18,046 bases of DNA from Candidatus Kapaibacterium sp. (lineage in GTDB: Bacteria > Bacteroidota > Ignavibacteria > Kapaibacteriales > UBA961): positions 1-18,046 of the forward strand of contig JALRHN010000026.1 in the NCBI GenBank assembly GCA_023259575.1. Reading direction: 5' to 3'. Position 1 is the first letter of the stretch. The number at the start of each line of letters is the position of its first letter. Positions 1 to 7,200 of this stretch are shown one piece after another. The notes under the pieces were generated by a model. The model did not search any database, had not been told where the DNA came from, and saw only the letters and a program-made list of their open reading frames with translations. Made by a program: the position numbers and the translations under genes.

Positions 1-570
1 AAACCCAAACATAAAAACCCTGATAATGCTTATGTAGTAACTGGTATATCCAAAGATAAAAATGGTACAATGTGGATTGCAACATATGCCTCACTATTTA
101 ACTATGATGGCCATTTAGTGAATATATTTGACCATTCAAAACTAAAACTTAAAGATAATGAGCTTTTGCATATAAGAAGTGTATTAGCAGATTCAAAAGG
201 ACGAATATGGATAGGAAATAACGGGATAGGTGTCTTGCTAATGGAAGGTGATTCAATATTTAATTTTTCGGAAAAGCATAATCTAATCCATCCAACAAGT
301 ACAAGAAAAGGAGATATATCAAAACCAGGAACACTGGAACATGTATTTGCTATCGAAGAGGATTCAGAAGGTAATATTTGGTTTGGAGATAGAGATACAG
401 GAGCCTGGAAATTTGATGGAAAGAATGTCACAAACTATATGATCGATAATACTCTTTCTTACCCAATGATTTGGTGTATTTATAAGGATAAAAATTCCAG
501 ATTACTTTTTGGAATGGCAGATGGAAATGTTTATTCATTTAATGGAAAGACATTTAATAAGAAATTCTGA
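1..570 (+). CDS. Beta-propeller (two-component regulator propeller) repeat protein, 3' part
   Basis: The reading frame is open from base 1 to a TGA at 568-570, so the gene starts outside the window; the ATG at 70 is internal. The visible 189 residues hold at least four copies of a repeat of the form D-x-x-G-x-[IM]-W-[IF]-[AG] followed some ten residues later by a short [YF]-[DN]-G turn (for example DKNGTMWIATY, DSKGRIWIGNN, DSEGNIWFGDR, and a weaker last copy DKNSRLLFGMA). This is the pattern of the Reg_prop family, which forms seven-bladed sensor propellers, often in the periplasmic part of hybrid two-component systems. Here the protein stops right after the last blade, with no membrane segment or kinase domain behind it, so it may be a stand-alone propeller or a cut-down sensor. 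The missing N-terminus prevents a decision. The family call is firm; the function is not known. Confidence 0.75.
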   Translation, partial: KPKHKNPDNAYVVTGISKDKNGTMWIATYASLFNYDGHLVNIFDHSKLKLKDNELLHIRSVLADSKGRIWIGNNGIGVLLMEGDSIFNFSEKHNLIHPTSTRKGDISKPGTLEHVFAIEEDSEGNIWFGDRDTGAWKFDGKNVTNYMIDNTLSYPMIWCIYKDKNSRLLFGMADGNVYSFNGKTFNKKF

Positions 571-748
571 GATAAATGGAAAAAACATAACGATGATATT
601 ATGTCAAGCAGTTAGACCAGAAAACACTGTGCTCATTAATCATAAATCTCCTGCAGTTTAAGCAAAATATTATTGGCTAGTGAGCCGGAAAATTACACGT
701 TCATTGAAGGAATAGTATCCAATATTTGTACATATAACAATTAAAAAT

Positions 749-1288
749 ATGAGTAATAACAGAAAAGTAATCCTTTACATCGCAATGAGTTTAGACGGCT
801 ATATAGCCAAACCGCAAGATGACCTAAGTTTTCTGTCAATAGTTGAAAAAGAAGGCGAAGATTACGGTTATGCAGACTTTATGTCAACCATTGATACCGT
901 AATACTTGGACGTAAAACATATGATTGGGTTATGAAACATGTTGTTGAGTTTCCTCATGCCGACATAAATTCTTATATCATAACAAGAAACTCGAAGCCA
1001 ACAATTGGGAAGACAGTTTTTTATTCTGGTGATTTAACAGACTTAGTGAAAAAATTAAAAAGCGAGAAAGGAAAGCATATTTTCTGTGATGGTGGAGCAG
1101 AAATTGTAAATGAATTTTTAAAAAATGACTTATTAGACGAGATAATTATTTCGATAATTCCAATTTTAGTTGGGAATGGAATAAGACTTTTTAATGAAGG
1201 AAGACCTGAACAAAAGCTAAAACTTGCAAACGTAAAAACATTTGATACCGGATTAACGCAACTTCATTATAAAAGATCAGATAACTAA
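749..1288 (+). CDS. RibD C-terminal/dihydrofolate-reductase-like family protein
   Basis: This 179-aa cytoplasmic protein has the hallmarks of the RibD C-terminal (DHFR-like fold) family: an N-terminal strand and turn LYIAMSLDGYIA (about residues 9-20), the segment DTVILGRKTYDWV (about 49-61) matching the LGRxTY motif, a nucleotide-site segment IFCDGGAEIVNEFL (about 110-124), and the C-terminal IIPILVGNGIRLF (about 136-148). Members bind NAD(P)H and resemble dihydrofolate or deaminated-pyrimidine reductases, but most stand-alone copies have no proven substrate. Length is usual for the group and nothing is truncated. The ATG at 749 has no clear Shine-Dalgarno sequence, only an A-rich leader, which is common in Bacteroidota. 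It stands alone, with gaps of about 180 and 160 bp on either side, so context gives no substrate. Confidence 0.85.
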   Translation: MSNNRKVILYIAMSLDGYIAKPQDDLSFLSIVEKEGEDYGYADFMSTIDTVILGRKTYDWVMKHVVEFPHADINSYIITRNSKPTIGKTVFYSGDLTDLVKKLKSEKGKHIFCDGGAEIVNEFLKNDLLDEIIISIIPILVGNGIRLFNEGRPEQKLKLANVKTFDTGLTQLHYKRSDN

Positions 1289-1320
1289 TAACACATCCAC
1301 ATTGAGTGAACTATTAATTG

Positions 1321-1340
1321 ATATTTGAAAAGGGCTTGGG
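1321..1340. repeat. 20-bp direct repeat, upstream copy (antitoxin 3'-end relic)
   Basis: The sequence ATATTTGAAAAGGGCTTGGG is identical to 2057-2076 inside the antitoxin gene, where it encodes the IFEKGLG segment. A second match, TCCACATTG at 1296-1304, repeats 2042-2050 with the spacing enlarged by 10 bp. The upstream stretch therefore looks like a decayed 3' end of a related antitoxin gene. Confidence 0.7.
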
Positions 1341-1417
1341 AATGATATTATCACTTGTGAATCATACTTATAAATCTCCTAAAACTATCTTTAATCTTAC
1401 CTAAACAGAAAATACAA

Positions 1418-1448
1418 TTGCAATAAGTTAACTTATAAGTTACCTTTG
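1418..1448 (+). promoter_or_regulatory. Bacteroidota-type promoter of the toxin-antitoxin operon
   Basis: TTG at 1418-1420 and TACCTTTG at 1441-1448 fit the Bacteroidota -33 (TTG) and -7 (TAnnTTTG) elements with exactly 20 bp between them. Transcription should begin only a few bases past 1448, that is at or just after the toxin ATG at 1452, so the message would be leaderless or nearly so. Confidence 0.6.
1423..1442. promoter_or_regulatory. Overlapping palindromes, probable antitoxin operator
   Basis: The stretch ATAAGTTAACTTATAAGTTA contains a perfect 14-bp palindrome (1423-1436) that overlaps a perfect 12-bp palindrome (1430-1441), giving three alternating ATAAGTT half-sites. It fills the promoter spacer and runs into the -7 element. 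HigA-type antitoxins repress their own operon by binding such sites; the assignment to this HigA is an inference from position. Confidence 0.55.
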
Positions 1449-1451
1449 TAA

Positions 1452-1802
1452 ATGAAAGAAGAAAGGGGAATAATATTCTATAAGCATTATTTTATTGATT
1501 TCTATGTCAATCAAAATGAAAAGGTGCAATTGAAAATAGACTATGTATTTATGGTCTTGAAAACAATGAAAATTATTCCAAATTCATTCATTAAACATAT
1601 TTCCGGTTCGGAAGGATTGTATGAAGTTAGAATTCAATATGAGAGAGATATATTCCGAATATTTTGTTGTTTTGAAAAAGGTAATATCATTGTTCTTTTT
1701 AATGCTTTTCAGAAGAAGTCTCAGAAGTTACCAATGAAAGAAGTAAGAAAAGCGATTATACTTAAACAAGAATATATTCAATCAAAAAAGGAAATTCAAT
1801 GA
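1452..1802 (+). CDS. higB: RelE/HigB-type toxin (phage Gp49-like family)
   Basis: This 116-aa protein matches the Gp49-like/HigB branch of the RelE toxin superfamily, ribosome-associated mRNA endonucleases that act when the antitoxin is degraded. The diagnostic core is GSEGLYEVRIQYERDIFRIFC (positions about 53-73, corresponding to the usual G-x-LYE-x-R followed by a [YF]RI[FL]Y strand) and the later IIVLFNAFQKKSQKLPMKEVRKA (about 79-101; F-x-KK followed by a P-x-x-E-[IV] helix). The gene overlaps the antitoxin start by four bases (ATGA at 1799-1802), the common arrangement that couples translation of the pair, with toxin first as in HigBA. The ATG lies immediately downstream of a good promoter, so a leaderless message is predicted; the next in-frame ATG, near residue 34, would remove the first part of the fold and is unlikely. 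Confidence 0.88.
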   Translation: MKEERGIIFYKHYFIDFYVNQNEKVQLKIDYVFMVLKTMKIIPNSFIKHISGSEGLYEVRIQYERDIFRIFCCFEKGNIIVLFNAFQKKSQKLPMKEVRKAIILKQEYIQSKKEIQ

Positions 1803-2104
1803 AAAAGAAATCTATATCTGAAGTCAATACTTTTGATGAATTGCTAGACGTAAAATATGGAAAGAGTGGAACAAAAAGGAGGCTTAGCTTTGAGAAGAAA
1901 GCTCAGAAATTTATCTTGAGTGAAGTATTGAAAGATGCTAGAAAATTGGCAAATATGACGCAAGAACAACTTGCTGATAAAGTAGGAACCAAGAAGAGTT
2001 ATATCTCTAGACTTGAAAATGGCACTACAGATATACAACTTTCCACATTGTATAGAATATTTGAAAAGGGCTTGGGCCGTAGCGTGCAGCTCCATATCAA
2101 ATAA
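1799..2104 (+). CDS. higA: HigA-type XRE-family antitoxin
   Basis: A 101-aa DNA-binding antitoxin. Residues about 44-88 form a lambda-repressor-like helix-turn-helix: the segment ARKLANMTQEQLADKVGTKK followed by SYISRLENGTTDIQLSTLYRIF shows the typical TQEQLA first helix and the S-x-[IL]-S-[RK]-[LI]-E-x-G recognition helix. The N-terminal 40 residues (SISEVNTFDELLDVKYG...) are those seen in antitoxins that follow Gp49-like toxins and are probably the toxin-binding part. The protein should neutralise the toxin encoded just upstream and repress the shared promoter through the palindromes at 1423-1442. The gene ends directly before a strong terminator hairpin. A 20-bp stretch near its 3' end (2057-2076) is repeated upstream of the operon. 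Confidence 0.9.
   Translation: MKKKSISEVNTFDELLDVKYGKSGTKRRLSFEKKAQKFILSEVLKDARKLANMTQEQLADKVGTKKSYISRLENGTTDIQLSTLYRIFEKGLGRSVQLHIK
2057..2076. repeat. 20-bp direct repeat, downstream copy inside higA
   Basis: Identical to 1321-1340. In this copy the bases are coding (residues IFEKGLG of the antitoxin). The two copies are 736 bp apart and bracket the promoter, the toxin and nearly all of the antitoxin gene. Confidence 0.75.
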
Positions 2105-2106
2105 AA

Positions 2107-2126
2107 AACCCCGTTTGTACGGGGTT
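2107..2126. terminator. Bidirectional terminator between higA and ccoP
   Basis: AACCCCGT (2107-2114), a TTGT loop and ACGGGGTT (2119-2126) form a perfect 8-bp stem. On the minus strand it is followed by a T run (bases 2101-2108 read in reverse); on the plus strand by a weaker T-rich stretch near 2127-2139. It lies between two convergent stop codons (2104 and 2138) and probably serves both genes. Confidence 0.85.
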
Positions 2127-2137
2127 AATTATGTTTT

Positions 2138-2743
2138 TTACTTTGATGCTGTGGTTTTTTGAGAAGGTGGACATATAATCTCGCGATCTGGCTCTATTGG
2201 TTTTGCATCAGGTGGATTAGACCCTTTTTTTGATATAACATAACTTGCTACTTGTAATAATTGTTCATCTGTTAATGTATTATTGCTTCCATATGGCAAC
2301 ATCCCCTTTTCAGGAAATCCAGTGGTGATACTTTGTGTGATTTCCTCTATACTACATCCATGAATCCAATATTCATCGGTTAAATTAGGTCCTACTAAGC
2401 CTCCCATATCTTCTTTGTGACATGTATAACATAGATTATTTGTTCCCTCAAATATTACCTTGCCTGCTTCTAAACTAGCTTTATCGGTTAATATAGTTAA
2501 GCGTTTTGATGACGACTTAGGAGCATTTGCAGTTAATAAAGATGCTTCTGCTATTTCTTGTTCATATTCTGCTTTTGAAACCTGTCCATCTTGTGAAACA
2601 TGATAATACATCATATATGCAATTGCAAAAACAATTGTCAAATAGAACCCATAAAGCCACCATTTAGGAAGATTATTGTCAAATTCCTGAATTCCATCTG
2701 CTTCATGATCCAATAGTTCATCTTTTTTTTCTTCATTTGCCAT
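2138..2743 (-). CDS. ccoP: cbb3-type cytochrome c oxidase subunit CcoP, monoheme form
   Basis: A membrane-anchored cytochrome c subunit of the high-affinity cbb3 terminal oxidase, which passes electrons to the catalytic CcoN/CcoO core. Residues about 12-49 are the FixP/CcoP N-terminal domain (DHEADGIQEFDNNLPKWW followed by one membrane helix). One class-I cytochrome c domain follows: heme motif C105-Y-T-C108-H109, then a GPNLTDEYWIHG segment and the likely axial ligand Met148 in KGMLPYG. Well-studied CcoP proteins carry two CxxCH motifs in about 300 residues; this 201-residue protein has only one. The ATG at 2743 is preferred over the adjacent GTG at 2746; AAGGA lies about nine bases upstream. 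It follows ccoQ with 40 bp between and shares its strand, so the two are probably one transcript. Confidence 0.88.
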   Translation of the reverse strand: MANEEKKDELLDHEADGIQEFDNNLPKWWLYGFYLTIVFAIAYMMYYHVSQDGQVSKAEYEQEIAEASLLTANAPKSSSKRLTILTDKASLEAGKVIFEGTNNLCYTCHKEDMGGLVGPNLTDEYWIHGCSIEEITQSITTGFPEKGMLPYGSNNTLTDEQLLQVASYVISKKGSNPPDAKPIEPDREIICPPSQKTTASK

Positions 2744-2771
2744 CACTATTAATCCTTATTCACTGTATAGT

Positions 2772-2783
2772 GTATGTACATAC
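2772..2783. promoter_or_regulatory. Perfect 12-bp palindrome in the ccoQ-ccoP gap
   Basis: GTATGTACATAC is its own reverse complement and abuts the ccoQ stop codon. The 12 bases ATAGTGTATGTA (2767-2778), which overlap it, recur at 3082-3093 upstream of ccoQ. Function unknown; could be a regulator site or a short RNA hairpin between the two genes. Confidence 0.35.
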
Positions 2784-2966
2784 TTATATAGATTGTTCAT
2801 TATTTACTTGTTTGTCTAAAGGTAAAGCTTCCATCCATCGTAAATGAGCTTTGTCAACTTTGAAAAACCATATAAGTACACTTATAAATAAAGTAAAAAA
2901 AATCAGTAGCGAAATCACAGGATAGATTTCAATGCCGCTAATTGCTTGTAATACATTTCTTATCAT
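2784..2966 (-). CDS. ccoQ: cbb3-type cytochrome c oxidase CcoQ-like small subunit
   Basis: A 60-aa single-pass membrane protein: a short N-terminus (MIRNVLQAISGIEIYPV), one hydrophobic helix (ISLLIFFTLFISVLIWFF, about residues 18-35), then a charged tail with WMEALPLDKQ. This layout, including the IEIYP-x-ISLLIFF start and the P-L-D tail, is that of CcoQ/FixQ-like subunits of Bacteroidota cbb3 oxidases, which help assemble or stabilise the complex. A longer start at GTG 2978 is possible, but ATG 2966 has a good ribosome site GGAGAA (2971-2976 on the complement) four bases upstream, so the short form was chosen. In most genomes the order is ccoN-O-Q-P; here nothing resembling ccoN or ccoO precedes it, and a PorV-like gene diverges 186 bp away. 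Confidence 0.75.
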   Translation of the reverse strand: MIRNVLQAISGIEIYPVISLLIFFTLFISVLIWFFKVDKAHLRWMEALPLDKQVNNEQSI

Positions 2967-3090
2967 TGGTTTCTCCACAAGTGATTGGAAATATTCCTTC
3001 TTATGACTACCCCAAAATTCGATGGTTGAAACCCTTAAAACAATGACTTTTATCAGTATCTACAATTAGTTTATAAAAAAAATAGTGTAT

Positions 3091-3133
3091 GTATGATATA
3101 CCATAAACACAGTATTTTTGCGGTATAAAATAC
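3091..3133. promoter_or_regulatory. Promoter region with paired GTAT-N3-ATAC inverted repeats
   Basis: Two inverted repeats of the form GTAT-N3-ATAC lie at 3091-3101 and 3123-3133, 32 bp apart (about three helical turns). Between them TATTTTTG at 3113-3120 fits the Bacteroidota -7 element on the plus strand, though no TTG is found at the matching -33 distance. The gene at 3153 would have a leader of about 25-30 bases. The paired sites suggest control of this gene or of the divergent ccoQP. Confidence 0.4.
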
Positions 3134-3152
3134 TTTCCCACTTACATGTAAT

Positions 3153-4196
3153 ATGTACTCAGCACATATCCAGAAATCCTTTAGAGTGCTATTGACTAGC
3201 TTGTTTTTGATAAGCAGTAATAGTGTTTATGCTCAGATATTTCCTTCATTTGGTGGTGAAAGGGCTGGAGTTTCACTTGGTTCTATGCTAAAGATTGGGT
3301 CTGGTGCAAGAGCTGCTGGTATGTCAGAAACTGTAGTATCGGTAGTAGATGATGCCTCTGCTGTCTACTGGAATCCAGCAGCGATAACACAAAGTATATC
3401 ACATCATGCTCAGTTTACTCAAACCAATTGGTTTGGTGGATTAACTCATCAAAGTGCAAATTGTATTTATAAAATCAATGATGCATCCACAATTGGAATT
3501 GGTATTAATAATCTGTCTGCAGGTTCTATTGCAGTAACAACAGAATATCGACCATTGGGTACGGGAGAATTTATCGACTTTAGAACTTTGTCTTTCGGTA
3601 TTAGTTATGCCCAGCAATTTACAGAGCAATTTAGTTCGGGAATTACTGTAAAGTATTTAGATGAACGATTTGGTGTGATTGGATTAAAAGGTGTTCTTTT
3701 TGATGCTGGAACATTCTATAAAACAGGTTTAGGTACTTCTCGATTTGCAGTAGCTATAAGTAATTTTGGGTCTAAATTAACGCCAAATGGAACTGTAAAA
3801 AATGCTGGTGGACCCCCAAATTTTAATGGACAAAACATACAGTCTTTTCAATCTTTCGATCCTCCTATCAATTTTAGAATAGGTTTTGCTTTAGAGCCTA
3901 TTATAGATAGTATGCAAGTATGGACACTTTCTGTTCAGTTAAATCATCCAAGTGATAATGCAGAAAATTATAGTCTGGGAAGTGAATATTCAATTATGTT
4001 TAGCGAGGCTTTTCCTGCTAAAATGATAGCAAGAGGTGGATATAAAATTGGTTCTGATCAAGAAAGATATTCATTTGGTGCTGGTGTATATATTCCTATT
4101 AGTGGACAAGACTTTCTATTACAATTAGATTATTCTTATAGTGACTTTATAGCATGGGGAGGCATTCAAAGATTTACAGCTGGAATCAGATTCTAA
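3153..4196 (+). CDS. PorV/PorQ-family (UPF0164-like) outer-membrane barrel protein
   Basis: A 347-aa exported protein. Residues 1-27 form a signal peptide ending in VYA-Q. The mature N-terminus carries the family signature GSGARAAGMSETVVSVVDDASAVYWNPAAI (about residues 49-78), followed by alternating amphipathic strands up to the C-terminal ...RFTAGIRF, ending in an aromatic residue as outer-membrane barrels do. The FadL-like PorV/PorQ family includes type IX secretion shuttle proteins but also many paralogues of unknown role in FCB bacteria; no other type IX secretion gene is in the window, so a secretion role is not claimed. The ATG at 3153 has no clear ribosome site but gives a complete signal peptide. 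It converges on addA with only 8 bp between the stop codons and no hairpin. Confidence 0.8.
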   Translation: MYSAHIQKSFRVLLTSLFLISSNSVYAQIFPSFGGERAGVSLGSMLKIGSGARAAGMSETVVSVVDDASAVYWNPAAITQSISHHAQFTQTNWFGGLTHQSANCIYKINDASTIGIGINNLSAGSIAVTTEYRPLGTGEFIDFRTLSFGISYAQQFTEQFSSGITVKYLDERFGVIGLKGVLFDAGTFYKTGLGTSRFAVAISNFGSKLTPNGTVKNAGGPPNFNGQNIQSFQSFDPPINFRIGFALEPIIDSMQVWTLSVQLNHPSDNAENYSLGSEYSIMFSEAFPAKMIARGGYKIGSDQERYSFGAGVYIPISGQDFLLQLDYSYSDFIAWGGIQRFTAGIRF

Positions 4197-4204
4197 TTCA
4201 TTCA

Positions 4205-7200
4205 TTATATATAGAGTTCACGAACCACATTAATATCTTCAATTAATTCTTGATATATTTTTTGTACTTCTTGTTTATTTCTTGTAATTATTCTGCTCCA
4301 CATTTCATCTTCTGCACCTGGTTTTGCCATTCTAGTAAATAATAATCTAGCTCTATATATTTCTTGATTAGGGTATAATAAAGAGCACATATAAAGATAA
4401 ATCTCCATTTGTTTGGTATAATAATCACTCAATATATCCATGTCACTATCAAGTGTACATTTATTCGTTTTCCAATCCCAAATTTCCATATCTCCATTAT
4501 CATTTTCTATAAGAACATCAAATATTGTGATGAGAAAATCATTCAAAAATGGAATTGTTAATGTGTGTTCAAATTTTGCTTTTTGAATCTGTAATATGTT
4601 ATTTCTCAACAACTTAGTTTGTACTAGAGCGATACATTCATTTTTTAATCGTTCTACAATAAGCGAATCATCATAAATATATTCTTTATGTAAAACTGAC
4701 TGAGCAATCTGAAGAAATTGTGTGAGATCTACTTCTCCATCTGCATTCATCCACTCATTTATATGTTCCATCATATTATGGATTAAAATCCCTGCTTTAG
4801 CTCCATGTATATCATCGTGATATTCATCAAATAAAGAAGAAAAAGAGGACTCAGTTCTTTGGGGGAAACCATAAACATATTGTCTGATATACTCTGAAGG
4901 CTTGTTTTTTGCAGTTATAATTTGCGTTGCAGAATACACTTCATTATTAAATTCTGTGTGAACTCGATTAAATAATAATTCACCGAATTCATTTTTTTTA
5001 TCTTCTACGATTATTTCTTTATGTATGTTTTCAACAATACATTCTAAAGAAATTGGAATATGAATCGCTTTCTCTTCTTGGACAGAATTATTATAAATAA
5101 TGATATTTTCTTGAATATGTGAAGAGACATTAAGTTCAGACATAATATTATCTAGCAAGAAAGGACATCCCTCTGTAATCAAAGATAAAAGACTATGTGC
5201 TGCAATCTTACCATCATGGCTTATTGTACCAGAAAACAGTAAATGATCTTTTGCTCTTGTGAGAGCCACATATAATAAGCGTTTTTTTTCTGCTATTTCT
5301 TTATTCCGATTTTCTTCTTTTACAATGGTTTCCATTATAGAATTAGAAAACTCATTTGAACCTACTGATTTAAATGTTTTTAATAGTTTATTTGTTAATC
5401 CTAAGTCTGTAGATATATGAACATCATGAGATGATGAATTGTTGATGCCAGTATTCGTATCATAAATCAAAACAATTGGAAATTCCAATCCTTTTGCGCT
5501 GTGTATTGTCATACATTGGACAGCATTTTCTTGATGAGGAATAAAAGCGGCTTCTTCTTTATCATCTTGGGATAATAGTTCTAATTCTTCGGAAAAATCA
5601 TAGAGTCCTTTGAAACCTTTATTCTCGAAAGTTCTTGCTAATTCTATAAGTTTTTCAGCATTCGCTTTCATTTGCACAGAATTATCCATATAAGAAATTG
5701 TTTGAAGCCAAGCACTTTCTTCTATCATTGTTCTTATAAGAATAGGCAGGGATAATCTTGAAGATAAAGAGATCATTTTTTGTAAAATTGTAGATGCTCT
5801 TTGTATAAATATATAATGAGAATGTTCCTTTTGTATCTGCTGTGCTAAAAGAAGAAATGATTCCCATAAAGAATTACTTTTATACTGTTTAGCTTCTAAC
5901 AGAATGCTATCTTTAATACTAAAGAATGGCGATACTAATAATGCTGCACATGCAATATCATTGGCTGGAGAATGAAGAAATGAGATATAAGAACGAAAGT
6001 CTGTTATTTCTGGTGAAGTATAAAAGCCAAATCCGCCATTGATAAAATATGGTATTCCTTCTGCTTTAAAAGCAGCAATTAAAGAGTTTAATCTAGTTCT
6101 TCGTGAAAACAGTATAGCAATATCACTCCACTTTGCTTGTCTTTGAACATGCTGTTCAGATTGATTGCCATATTCATCTTTTTCAACTGTTATATCCCAA
6201 ACTAATAAAGATTGATCTAGAACAATTTGTTTTACTTTTTTTGCTACTAATTCTGCTTCTACTGGGCCATTACTTATTTCACCTTTTGGCGGGGCTTGTG
6301 TAATTAAAGCTGTAATAGAGCCAATATCTTTTTTTTCGATTAATGTCTGAATACCTCTTCCGGCAATCATAGGTTCAAAACCAACTTCATACCCTTTTGC
6401 CTTTTGTGGCATGATAGCCTTACAAATCAAATTGACAAACCCAACTATAGCGGGCATTAAGCGGAATGTTACATGAAGTTGCAATAAACCCATTTGCTCC
6501 TGTTCGGTGCTGAAGTCAATAGAAGGAAATGAATTAGTTTTACCAGCTTTAAGATTTGCATTCTTGATATCTTCCCCTGCTTCTTCAAAAACACGAACAT
6601 CAGCAGATCTAAAACCATATATACTTTGTTTTGAATCACCAACAATGTAGAAATTGACATGATGTGAATCGTCTGGATTTGGTTGTAAAGCTGTAACAAT
6701 ACTTTTAGCTAATGAGTATTGATGATAATTAGTATCCTGAAACTCATCAATCATGAGAAAATTTAAGGTGCGTCTTACTTTTTTAGCTACAGTTTCTTGT
6801 TGAAGTACATGCAAAGCCAAAGTTTGCAAATCGTCAGCTTCTAAAATGCTATCTTCTTTTTTGATTTCATGGAATAATCTTGCTGCTTTGATTCCAATTT
6901 CACTTATAAAACGAGAATCTTCAATTGCATTAATTTCTGCTTGAGGAAAACCACATGCTAAAGAATCTTTAATGATTGTAATAGTAGAAAAAAAATCAGG
7001 ATATGTTATGATAAATGAATTGTATGCTTCTATACATTCTTCAGAGAATAATTTGTATACTCTTTTACTGATAAGATGCTCTTTTGTCAGATATTTTGAG
7101 CTTATATCTTCTATTGTTTTGAGAATAGAATCAAAAACGAGGATATCTTGATGAGAGAATACAGTTTTCTTGTATAAACCATCTATGGAGTGCAGAGCAT

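Noticed and set aside
642..1380. Short repeat ATAAATCTCCT at 642-652 and 1370-1380 as ends of a mobile element
   Set aside because: Only 11 bp, AT-rich, with no transposase between; the gene enclosed is a complete reductase. Probably chance.
2744..2746. GTG start for ccoP
   Set aside because: The directly following ATG at 2743 is the stronger codon; the protein changes by one residue only.
2967..2978. GTG start at 2978 for ccoQ
   Set aside because: Those bases contain the GGAGAA ribosome site of the ATG at 2966.
2979..3152. Remnant of ccoO or ccoN upstream of ccoQ
   Set aside because: No reading frame or recognisable cytochrome segment was found in this gap; it looks like an ordinary divergent control region.
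3153..4196. Type IX secretion component PorV
   Set aside because: The family match is to the broad PorV/PorQ group; no other type IX gene or C-terminal sorting domain protein is in the window.
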